Assembly (NCBI GenBank): GCA_045531965.1
Contig: JAZSFA010000160.1
Span: 14,958-78,957, forward strand
Length of the DNA stretch: 64,000 nucleotides
From: CAMEON01 sp045531965
Lineage (GTDB): Bacteria; Bacillota; Clostridia; Oscillospirales; CAG-272
Direction: 5' to 3'
Shown here: positions 18,401 through 23,915 of the stretch, piece by piece
Layout: the number at the start of each line of letters is the position of its first letter
Numbering within the stretch: the first letter of the stretch is position 1
The notes under the pieces: model-generated
Told to the model about the DNA's origin: nothing
Database searches by the model: none
The model's input: the letters and a program-made list of their open reading frames with translations, nothing else
Translations under genes and position numbers: made by a program

Positions 18401-20353
18401 GTGTTCCATAAGCTCACGGATGCGCTTGTCAATACTTTCCCACGGCATAAAGATAGAGGAGATCTGCGACATCTTTTCTCCCGTGGAAATTCTGACTCCG
18501 TTTTCATCCCACACAACGGCGTACTTTCGGTCGTTTACGACGATACCAACATTATCCGTTTCGTATATTCGTTTGAGAAATGCGATGTTTTCTCGATGAT
18601 CGTTTGCTCTACGGTAATACTCATAAATATATTGGTTACTTTTCTTCGTACAGCCGCCAAGCCTTAGAAACTCGTCAATGACCTCCTGCGAAATAAGCAT
18701 TTGCTTGGAAGGCTCTGACACCTTGATAGGATCGTCATTCGCTACCGTCTTTACCTCGGGCAAATCCGTGTCAAAGAGAGACATTTGATGATCTTCTTTG
18801 ACTACGGGTTTATCAAGGTAGTTCTTGTCGGTAATAAGAGCTTGGATGAGCCTTGTGACAAACGCCCAATCCATTCTCATTTCCGATGTTCTCGACGGGA
18901 AGTTGCCAACGTAGAGAAGCAGGCTTTCATCATCGGCGCGATAGCCGATATGCTGCTCCGTTCCCTGCTTGTAAAACTCCGTAAAGACCAAAGGCGGGTA
19001 TGCTTTCTTTACATACTCCACCTTTTCCGCTTCACTTACATCGGAAGATAAAAAAGACACGATGTTTTCCTTGCTCTGTCGCAAGAAATCACCGTGTCTT
19101 AAAATTTGGATGAGACTTTCGGGATCGCTGATCTGAGGTAGTGTGCTATCGCTTATGCGTAGATTAGAGACGTCAGCACTTCCTCCTCCGCTGAGCTCCT
19201 CAAGTTGTTCATCATCTGTACCCACTGCATCGGGTTCTCGGCTTTCATCTTCTCCGATACCCCAAGGCTCTGTGCCATCCGGGATATACTCGTCTCGATC
19301 TGCGCTCTCGCTGTCTCGTCGATCTCGTGAAGATAACTGTTCAGCCTTCCCTCTGTCAGAATCGTCGTGTAAGTTCCCCTTCGGTGTTCCTTCATGAAAC
19401 TCAATCTCATCTGGCCGTACTTCCCGATTGTGTGGGTGGTCTGTTCGGGCAGCTCCAAGTTCGGAATCTGCACGTCGTTCTCTATCCTGTAAGTGATTGA
19501 CATTGTTTGTACCTCCGTTTCTGTTTTCGATTTCTGCTTTACCGCCATCATTATACCCGATTTCATTTCTACCGTCAAATGTGCGATTTTCTCTTTGGGT
19601 GCTTCTCTCAACGCTTTTGACCGTCCTTTCAATCTCTCGCAGACACATCTCGGAAATATCGCTTGTAGCGGTTCCGAGGATGTTGACGGTCGCGGGAGTG
19701 TTGAACTCATGCACCCACTCAAACATCTCCTTGCCAACGTATTCGTCGGCGGTATATCCGAGACGGGTAAGAACTGAGTATGCGACACTTGCTTGTACGG
19801 TCAGAAGAAATCTTACGCGAAGATTATCCTCGTCGAGTTCTTCAAGAAAGCTCCCTTCCTTGTCGTAGGAAAGCTCATGCAGATAATCTGTAATGTTATC
19901 TGCACCGAGATTGATGGCTGCGGCAATGACCGCATCACTCAGCTTTTCTCTCGGCTTATCGTCGTCGATAAAGCGATTTTGTAATGCTTCAATAACGTCC
20001 GCTTCGTATTCGGGTTTAACACTCCAAATCTCAAAGGGCTTGTTCTCTCTGTGATGTGTGTCGCTTACGTCGAAAACGTAATTGAGGTAGTTCTTGGCAC
20101 TTCGTCCTTCAATCAGAGCGATACCCGTCGCTCCTCGGTTTACCCAACGTCCGAAATGGGTATTCCACAAGTGCGTTTCAGCACACGCGGTAGCCATAGG
20201 GCGTTGTGCGTATATGAGAACTTGGTCTGCAAACGGGTATTTATACTGAAAGCCTGCCGAGTGCAAAAAAGCTCTCCACGCCACCGAGTCCGAGGTGATG
20301 TCTTTAATCGTCCGCTTATACAGTTCGGTAATCAAGTCTATTTTTCTCGGCAT
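9500..20353 (-). CDS. giant ICE methyltransferase-helicase (LtrC-like, SNF2/N6-adenine MTase)
   Basis: This is a 3617-residue multidomain protein of the kind carried by Clostridia conjugative elements and plasmids. An N-terminal LtrC-like domain spans about 1-250, followed by a low-complexity acidic/Arg-rich linker (about 280-405). Two MutS domain I-like segments lie near 1318 (GDFFEFFEDDA, PMCGIPYH) and 1420 (LDSYEFYGGDA). A class I adenine methyltransferase has motif I EPSCGVGNF near 2143 and an NVPF motif IV. A SNF2-type helicase follows, with Walker A HVVGAGKTF near 2809, DEAH near 2978 and C-terminal AGRIVRQGN near 3308. Likely roles are protecting transferred DNA from restriction and remodelling it. 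It is the last gene of the element operon. A separate TnpV gene is nested in another frame at 19153-19503. Confidence 0.9.
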   Translation of the reverse strand: MPRKIDLITELYKRTIKDITSDSVAWRAFLHSAGFQYKYPFADQVLIYAQRPMATACAETHLWNTHFGRWVNRGATGIALIEGRSAKNYLNYVFDVSDTHHRENKPFEIWSVKPEYEADVIEALQNRFIDDDKPREKLSDAVIAAAINLGADNITDYLHELSYDKEGSFLEELDEDNLRVRFLLTVQASVAYSVLTRLGYTADEYVGKEMFEWVHEFNTPATVNILGTATSDISEMCLREIERTVKSVERSTQRENRTFDGRNEIGYNDGGKAEIENRNGGTNNVNHLQDRERRADSELGAARTDHPHNREVRPDEIEFHEGTPKGNLHDDSDRGKAEQLSSRDRRDSESADRDEYIPDGTEPWGIGEDESREPDAVGTDDEQLEELSGGGSADVSNLRISDSTLPQISDPESLIQILRHGDFLRQSKENIVSFLSSDVSEAEKVEYVKKAYPPLVFTEFYKQGTEQHIGYRADDESLLLYVGNFPSRTSEMRMDWAFVTRLIQALITDKNYLDKPVVKEDHQMSLFDTDLPEVKTVANDDPIKVSEPSKQMLISQEVIDEFLRLGGCTKKSNQYIYEYYRRANDHRENIAFLKRIYETDNVGIVVNDRKYAVVWDENGVRISTGEKMSQISSIFMPWESIDKRIRELMEHGQYLSKGEAEQSAESWREYVGRNAAFLYNSYFEKIPSEYKSLSQRWLPVDEERRAYADMLLSPEKAEPLLGEIRANIARLSEYPRPNLRAVAPEEYLKILECHTREPIDFPEAAPYILPPKQFVTQEKIDDFFIYHGNNVVDSKYRIYSFFLLHKDIQERTKFLSKEFGIGSTGGDRIENWHDGKGIAIYGGLQSRETGILLKWNQAAKRIDELIRQGRYLTEFEKTDLDRYEREEIAWDIKNFYSNKMLDVRYPFDVHSASDYWIVEKDLSKQIESKERLLEIIDMMQEAFEKESPEEHQYEKNKQRLENVKAYAEGTFNLFPGSPYRKKTPFAPDKQEVVQDPTVIEVKEPTEEDIPESEYKLHLGTTVYIGKDECDILSLSKDKVELFDGTLIPLELDYETFMRRVRDNPLNNHLRKDSTEQAVEMPKPNFKTETKPKQSRKRKANEPTIESITADLEAEYARWDELLTNGGSDPTWSDGVNMNLVQGRIVARRRELLQMCGDGEKPAILNREEPPRMSDDYMARADEIRAAAKKSLEVYKTNPTYLWCKAQFERIPQKMLKNSVIPNIMGYVSGLEKYIEKDDLVSMRRHRNPNGYLESFDRCKEEIEKLLPQIEREQMTDDIFAALMNEDKPAEPKEENVTRVGVPNGDIWGKYEQMKKQFPDHIVMVRVGDFFEFFEDDAVNVADALELTLTGRAVAGKPTRVPMCGIPYHKESDYVKKLIDKGFKVAIDGGEELIQKGNEQPVNEEKKYSPLGRRYLEAKKEYPGHLAMMLVLDSYEFYGGDAEVLSEVADLPLTSREIMGIGEVPMCKFRVHQTDNYLQKLLDAGYSVVICDSTSMKPVKATTVKEQTHTDAEIARILPDKGSDILRLYENRFSDDRFYVDTEKGEVRWLYFNPDSTSKGQFVENIVTFEQIVEHKDNMDYSVFFDKLGSEAKQYIVDSDDAEFKEAAYHYLTDEYTFRGFGSAAREILISTAEEKEMADMRESPNRFSIRRVPYEGGRVGLWDASIKKYLGENGQLYLFADQRDAIRHLAYLQHEHGIPEVAIFTTNKGKAYHVGDTLFASFDNNGGVHIELARVDEYDVWYTMPSEPGQGAVSMDREVFEKYLDTGNISVLFSEYLTSNDDRTPEEVEADKAEEAELTAVSRFLRATKMDDIEVYFDVGEIVARDSSNEWRGKEFYEFLLNDAIALDENLDPVEGISINDETLNPVIELAEKYGANIVRVPSREVDELEIAKDFIRDYLVREFDEHEDHFDDLSKIELAYTTVSDAQIPIQANINLVEFKLEKYLGDVLVETVQFNSLKEMNDNLLCGLDFGGLTEVTDDQIEQYWQESRKEIPQLAEEPKPRKTFPVYNSHPEIPDGEKHNYRITDNEIGMGGAKAKFRKNIDAIKLLYALEAEDRLATPEEQEVLAQYSGWGGLADAFDSTKDNWHLEYNELINLLSSEEYEAANESTLTAFYTPPTVIKAMYDALENMGFKRGNILEPSCGVGNFMGLLPESMDAKMYGVELDSISGRIARQLYQKNGITIDGYEKTHFPDSFFDVAIGNVPFNDFKLLDKKYDKFNFLIHDYFFAKTLDKVRPGGVIAFITSSGTLDKENPSVRKYISQRADFLGAIRLPNNTFDGAGANKVVSDIIFLQKRDRIVEREEDWVHLGVDENGIRMNQYFIDNPDMVLGEMVMRSGQFGPEPTCRAYEDEDLGELLAEAVSNIHAEITEVERDELTEGTEDKSIPADPTVKNFSFTIVDGKVYYRQNSVMNPVETSVTGENRIKGMIGIRDTVKALIEAQLEDYPESEIKELQSKLNRQYDEFTAKYGLINSRGNAMAFSDDNSYFLLCSLEILDENKELKAKADMFTKRTIKPQITVDRVDTASEALALSIGERAMVDMEYMSELTGKNEEELFNDLKGVIFRNPEHGEVIGARPYLMADEYLSGNVREKLRKAKWKAEVEPEFAANVEALEKVQPVDLTAAEIGVRLGTTWIPETDVQAFMNELLGMSYYVKQLIQVKYIPETAQWVISNKSRDRGNVKATNAYGTHRINAYEIIEQTLNLKDVRIFDYFYDEDGNKKQVLNKKETAIAQGKQDQIKRAFDEWIWKDPARRERLCKLYNERFNSLRPREFDGSHIKFYGMNPEITLRKHQSDAVARIMYGGNSLLAHVVGAGKTFTMVAAAQESKRLGLSSKSMFVVPNHLIEQWASEYLQLYPSANILVATKKDFETKNRKKFCARIATGDYDAVIIGHSQFEKIPMSLERQIETLNRERDEILRSMEEIRESRGDRVTTKQLAKAKKQVETKLKKLNDQSRKDDVVNFEELGVDRLFVDEAHFYKNLAAYTKMRNVAGISQTEAQKSSDLYMKCRYLDELTGGKGCVFATGTPISNTMVELYTMQKYLQYDELQMRGLLSFDAWASTFGETVTAIELAPDGSGYRSKTRFAKFFNIPELMAMFKQTADIQTADMLSLPVPEAHYHVVKVEASDIQKELVESFAERAERVHNREVASTEDNMLLITNDGRKAALDQRLINTGLGDYEGSKVNTCVENIYEIWEQTSDKKSAQLVFCDLSTPKGDGSFNVYDDIRNKLIARGIPADEIEFIHNADSDAKKKELFAKVRRGQIRVLMGSTFKMGAGTNVQQRLIALHDLDVPWRPADLEQRAGRIVRQGNSNPEVDLYRYVTEGTFDAYSYQLLESKQKFISQIMTSKSPVRSAEDVDETALSYAEIKALASGNPKIMEKMQLDADVAKLKLQKADHLSQRYGLEDALIKKFPREIAEQEERIKCLIEDMETAKNNTFPNENGFSPMVIMGTTYTEKAEAGKEILAICERITNPEGRPLGEYRGFKTDIGFDTGQKEFFITLRGSLFHKVPLGKDPNGIITRLDNAIDAFEKRKQGCEFQLEELHKQVENAKAEIAKPFPREAELDEKGKRLAELNAELNMDRRENEIVDGVDEQNEDERDENNRTRSDRNDR
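19153..19503 (-). CDS. tnpV: TnpV-family transposon protein, nested out of frame in the giant gene
   Basis: This 116-residue protein is encoded on the same strand as the giant gene but in a different frame. It has the full TnpV pattern: N-terminal ITYRIENDVQIPNLELPEQ, then IGKYGQMRLSFMKEHRRG, YTTILTEGRLNSYL, and the C-terminal NPMQWVQMMNNLRSSAEEE. TnpV occurs in Tn4451-type and related Clostridia mobile elements; its function is not settled. The ATG at 19503 follows a perfect GGAGGT by 7 bases, so it can be translated on its own from the operon mRNA. The giant protein's frame here encodes only a low-complexity linker, consistent with one frame being under strong selection and the other tolerant. 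Stop codon TAA. Confidence 0.85.
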   Translation of the reverse strand: MSITYRIENDVQIPNLELPEQTTHTIGKYGQMRLSFMKEHRRGTYTTILTEGRLNSYLHEIDETARAQIETSISRMAQSLGVSEKMKAENPMQWVQMMNNLRSSAEEEVLTSLIYA

Positions 20354-20376
20354 TGTTTCTGCTCCTTCTTTAGTTT

Positions 20377-21207
20377 TTATCGGGCATCACGCGCTGACAC
20401 CCTTTCTTTTTGTTCGGTCGGGAACTCCCAACCGTAGACCGCGCCGATCAACTCCCCGAGCTTATCGGTCACACGGTCAATGTCCTCTTGTGTGGCTTTG
20501 CCTTCGTAGAACTTATCAAGGAAGTCCTCGCGGTCATCAGAGGAAAGTCCGTCCTTAAACTTGCGGTAATACAGATAGTTTCGTCCATCGTGGTGTATCT
20601 GTGTTGAGCACAGATCTCCGTCTCGGTCAACGTACCATTCGTTCATATCGCAATCGCTGTAAAGGCAATCCTTGATGTTTCCCGATTCGATGATCTTGTA
20701 GCCGTGCGCTCTGCCGTTCCACCTTCCGATGTTACCGAACACGATAATATCGGTGTTGCATTGGATATTGAGATTGGCACGTTCATCACTGAGGTATTCG
20801 GCGTTGATCTCATACATCTTCTGCGTAAGCTCATCGTCACTGAGGTCGGGATAGTTCTCCCTCAGATCGACAATCCAATCCTTGAGGTCGAGGTCAATAT
20901 CCTGCCAAATCATACGCTTTTCGGGGAAAGGGTAGACGTGTGCGCCAAGCCTTTGCAGACGTTCCGCGTATTCACAGATGTGGAAAGCGTTGCGCCCGAT
21001 AAGCACGTGCGTATCGTCAATATACTTGCACACAAAAGCCTTCCTTTCTCCCGTAGGATAGGTGACAAGGATCTGATCTCCGTCGGAAATACGGAACTTC
21101 TCTTGATAGTCGGGATAGATAAAGCGAATTTCTTTCGGCTCCTCCATCTTCGATCTGTCGAGCACGGCAAGGACGCCGTACTGATTTTTATAAACGTAAT
21201 CGCTCAT
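20377..21207 (-). CDS. ICE-associated hypothetical protein (276 aa)
   Basis: This protein is acidic, soluble and without a signal peptide. The first 110 residues look like a small beta-rich domain (YGVLAVLDRSKMEEPKEI, then GDQILVTYPTGERKAFVCKYID) of the LPD type common in Clostridia element proteins. The middle has a WYVDRDGDLCSTQIHHDGRNY segment, and the end has a GAVYGWEFP motif that echoes FGW motifs at the ends of the two paralogues upstream. The start overlaps the previous stop codon by one base, and it lies 23 bp before the giant gene. The role is unknown, presumably accessory to the methyltransferase-helicase. Confidence 0.7.
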   Translation of the reverse strand: MSDYVYKNQYGVLAVLDRSKMEEPKEIRFIYPDYQEKFRISDGDQILVTYPTGERKAFVCKYIDDTHVLIGRNAFHICEYAERLQRLGAHVYPFPEKRMIWQDIDLDLKDWIVDLRENYPDLSDDELTQKMYEINAEYLSDERANLNIQCNTDIIVFGNIGRWNGRAHGYKIIESGNIKDCLYSDCDMNEWYVDRDGDLCSTQIHHDGRNYLYYRKFKDGLSSDDREDFLDKFYEGKATQEDIDRVTDKLGELIGAVYGWEFPTEQKERVSARDAR

Positions 21208-21626
21208 CAGCGATCCTCCCTGCTTCGTGATTTCTTCTGCTTTGGCTGTGCGGGTGTTTCTTTCTGCTCTGCGGCTTTTCGTGCTTCTACTGCCTGCAAG
21301 TAGTCCTTATGCCAAGTGGCGATAACGTCGTCACTGGTTGCACTGTACTCGCCCTCCTTGTAATACTGATTGACGGGAGCTTTCATAAGGCCCTTGTCAA
21401 TCAGTTCGCGGATAGCAACGGGGGAATCACAATCCTCCTCAAAACAGAGATAGCGACCTTCGATAAAGCCTACCGCTTGTGCTTCTTTAGAAAGGTATTC
21501 ATCGGCAAGCTCACGGAGTATCATAACGCCGCCGTGTCTTGCGGTCTGAACTTCAAAGGCTCCATAGCAGAGCATCTTACAATGATCTACCGTTCCCCAA
21601 GGGGAATACATAGGTTCTACCATCAT
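21207..21626 (-). CDS. ICE-associated small protein, DUF7007-like
   Basis: This 139-residue protein has an MYSPWGTVDHCKM segment followed by VQTARHGGVMI, the layout of the DUF7007 domain found in large element-encoded DNA-processing proteins. The C-terminus is a charged, probably disordered tail (KKSRSREDR). It overlaps the gene before it by 4 bp and the gene after it by one base, so translation is coupled. A second ATG directly after the first is an equally good start. Function unknown. Confidence 0.65.
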   Translation of the reverse strand: MMVEPMYSPWGTVDHCKMLCYGAFEVQTARHGGVMILRELADEYLSKEAQAVGFIEGRYLCFEEDCDSPVAIRELIDKGLMKAPVNQYYKEGEYSATSDDVIATWHKDYLQAVEARKAAEQKETPAQPKQKKSRSREDR

Positions 21627-22333
21627 CGTTCCTCCCTACTGCTCTTTTTCTTGATTGCTTTCCCGTCCGCGTCATAGCTTTTCGGGTCTGCGCCGGGCAC
21701 GTTCCAACCGAACATTGAGCCTACCTGCATCGCCTTCGCTTGTGCGGGCGTGATACCAAGCTCTCGGTTCATTTCGTTTGCTGCTCTGCCGTTACCCTGC
21801 TTACGAATCGGGGTATATCCGCTTTCGGCAATATCAATGCGTATCTCCTCCTGCGTGGTAGGCAGATAAGCGTAGGAATATCTCGGAAGTCCTCTGTCTT
21901 TGGCGAGCTTATTCATCAGCATTTCCTTGTCATAGCAATAAGCGTAGAAATGGTATCCGTAGTCTTGGGGTTCACAACGCAGATAGATCGCATAGTCTTG
22001 AGTCAGAATACGAAAGCCCCAACAAGAACAATCGTACACCGAGCCATTGATGCGGTTTGCGTTCTGCCCTCGACAGTAGTTATACATATCTCCGCGATTG
22101 CAAAGAACATTGCCATTCTCGCGCAGCTTATTGATTACTGCGTCAAAAATGATACGAAATTTCTCGTCGTTGAGTTCGTGGCACTTGTGTTCGTGCCACG
22201 TTGTATTGAACTCTCTGCCTTCCTTTCCGAAATCTCCTCTCAGATGACCGATACAGCCAAGTTCTTTGACCTCATCGGTGCTTGAAAAGAAAAGTTCTCT
22301 TTCCTCTTTCATTTTGATAGGTTCAAGAATCAA
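21623..22333 (-). CDS. ICE-associated protein, paralogue 1
   Basis: This 236-residue soluble protein starts at a TTG placed 7 bases after AGGAGG; an internal ATG at 22312 has no such site. It is related to the next upstream gene: both have an N-terminal IGHLRGDF / IGWLKGCF segment, a central CWGFRILTQDYAIY / CWGFRVLTEDYAWY segment, and a C-terminal MFGWNVPGADPKSYD / IFGWDTPVANPKYYD motif. Such proteins accompany methyltransferase-helicases in Clostridia elements and have no known function. Confidence 0.75.
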   Translation of the reverse strand: MILEPIKMKEERELFFSSTDEVKELGCIGHLRGDFGKEGREFNTTWHEHKCHELNDEKFRIIFDAVINKLRENGNVLCNRGDMYNYCRGQNANRINGSVYDCSCWGFRILTQDYAIYLRCEPQDYGYHFYAYCYDKEMLMNKLAKDRGLPRYSYAYLPTTQEEIRIDIAESGYTPIRKQGNGRAANEMNRELGITPAQAKAMQVGSMFGWNVPGADPKSYDADGKAIKKKSSREER

Positions 22334-22334
22334 C

Positions 22335-23051
22335 TTATCTCCTCCTCTCTTTGGGTTCTTCTACGGGAACGTAGAAGTGACCGTTTTCATCGTAATACTT
22401 GGGATTTGCCACGGGCGTATCCCAACCGAAGATCACACCGTTCTCCATAGCCGCGACCTGCTCGATAGTGAGGTTAAGTGCTTCGTTCTGCTCATTGGCA
22501 TATTCACGGTTCTCTACCATATTGCCGCCGTACTGCGGAAAGCTCTCATACATATCTTCGCCGTAGCGGATAAGGATGCGCTCCCCCGTATATTTCAGTA
22601 CACCATAGCAATACTCGGGCAAGCCTTTCTCTTTTGCAAGGGCGGTCATAAGGGTCTTGCGGTTGTAACAATGGAGTGTAACGTGGCGTTTGGGGTTCCA
22701 CGGGGTAAGAGCCACATACCAAGCATAGTCCTCGGTCAGCACTCTGAATCCCCAACACTCGCGGTTAAAGGAATACGGAACGTGGTCGTGTACCTTTTCT
22801 CGGCAAAAGGCGTTCAGATCGGAAAGAGTGCGGAGCATATACCCCGCACTCTCGCTTGCAAGAAAAATACAAAGCGACTCAAGCTCGTATCGAATCATAT
22901 AGTCAGCTTCTCCCAACATAACCATATCCGAGAGTACCAATCTATCTTCATCGAAACAACCCTTGAGCCACCCGATAAATCCCTTGTCTGTCTCGCCCTG
23001 CTCGGTGAAAAGATACTTTTCATCCCATAATGCAAGGCGTTCAAGCTTCAT
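22335..23051 (-). CDS. ICE-associated protein, paralogue 2
   Basis: This 238-residue protein is the diverged tandem duplicate of the gene just downstream, sharing the CWGFRVLTEDYAWY core and the FGWDTPVANPKYYD tail. It overlaps the small gene before it by 11 bp and is separated from its paralogue by one base. No catalytic motif or membrane segment is visible. Confidence 0.75.
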   Translation of the reverse strand: MKLERLALWDEKYLFTEQGETDKGFIGWLKGCFDEDRLVLSDMVMLGEADYMIRYELESLCIFLASESAGYMLRTLSDLNAFCREKVHDHVPYSFNRECWGFRVLTEDYAWYVALTPWNPKRHVTLHCYNRKTLMTALAKEKGLPEYCYGVLKYTGERILIRYGEDMYESFPQYGGNMVENREYANEQNEALNLTIEQVAAMENGVIFGWDTPVANPKYYDENGHFYVPVEEPKERRR

Positions 23052-23301
23052 TGTCTGCGCCCTCCTTGCCTACGGGTTCTGCCTTTTCATCTTTGGGTTC
23101 GGGAACAGCCAAGAACGCCAAAAGACTTCCCGCCTTGATCGCGTCCTGCAAATCACAGATGGCGGTAAGCTCCTGCTTTGTGATATTAGGAATGGAAAGA
23201 ATATCTTTGAGCTTCAATGCCATTACCGTCTTTTCCGATGTGATACCCGACTCGACAAGGCGGGTAATCAATCGGAGATTTACTTTGTTTACTTCTGCCA
23301 T
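23041..23301 (-). CDS. small ICE-associated helical protein
   Basis: This 86-residue protein is mostly helical (VNLRLITRLVESGITSEKTV, then LSIPNITKQELTAICDLQ) with an acidic tail. The arrangement suggests a small adaptor or DNA-binding helical domain, but no known family is evident. It follows its upstream neighbour after one base and overlaps the next gene by 11 bp, so it is in the same operon. Confidence 0.7.
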   Translation of the reverse strand: MAEVNKVNLRLITRLVESGITSEKTVMALKLKDILSIPNITKQELTAICDLQDAIKAGSLLAFLAVPEPKDEKAEPVGKEGADNEA

Positions 23302-23302
23302 T

Positions 23303-23905
23303 TCATCGCTCCTCTCTGTCTTTTTCTTTTTTGATCTCCAGCTTTACCTTTTCAAGCGTTTTCTGTGCATATGCAGGAAGCTTCTCTTTTGGAACGATAC
23401 CCATCACATGAGGTCGCTCGATTCTGCACTTCTCTCCGGTGTAAAGATTCCATCCGTAGCATGCTCTGCCACGGCTGTTTGCCTCTACACCGAAACCGCT
23501 ATTGACATAATAAAGTTGATGCGCTATATCTCGCTCTCCGTGTGCAATGGTACATTCCTTTACGGCTACAACTTTCCCCTTAATGCTATCCTCCCAAGAG
23601 ACCAAAACCAAATCTTCCTCCTTTAAACAAGAAGGATCGTCAACCGCAAGGGCAGCTCTGCGTTCCTCCAACTCTTTCGCACACTCAATGATCTTGTTTG
23701 CATAAGCAGTAAGTGCTTCTGGAAAATTGTCGAAACAATGGAGCTTGTCGCAGACGGGAAACATATATCCCTCGGATTCATAAACACACGACATATACGG
23801 ATATTCGATACTCTGATCCTCGGCAATACCAAAGCATATTCGTTTGTGAGCGATCCACATATATGAGTCAATGACATAGCCTTGCAATACTTCTTTTTCG
23901 TCCAT
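23303..23905 (-). CDS. ICE-associated hypothetical protein (200 aa)
   Basis: I chose the ATG at 23905, which follows AAGAAGG at good spacing; the ATG at 23953 would lie inside the preceding coding region. The protein is soluble. A beta-rich N-terminal half (GYVIDSYMWIAHKRICFGI) is followed by a helix ending in KELEERRAA. The C-terminal LYYVNSGFGVEANSRGR segment and KEKLPAYAQ motif look like the LPD-type domains of element-encoded proteins. Function unknown. Confidence 0.7.
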   Translation of the reverse strand: MDEKEVLQGYVIDSYMWIAHKRICFGIAEDQSIEYPYMSCVYESEGYMFPVCDKLHCFDNFPEALTAYANKIIECAKELEERRAALAVDDPSCLKEEDLVLVSWEDSIKGKVVAVKECTIAHGERDIAHQLYYVNSGFGVEANSRGRACYGWNLYTGEKCRIERPHVMGIVPKEKLPAYAQKTLEKVKLEIKKEKDREER

Positions 23906-23915
23906 GCAACCCTTC

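Noticed and set aside
9531..20353. Many open frames antisense to the giant gene, the longest 10418-11668 on the plus strand
   Set aside because: They mirror the codon pattern of the giant gene, lack ribosome sites and resemble no family. Only the TnpV frame shows independent coding evidence.
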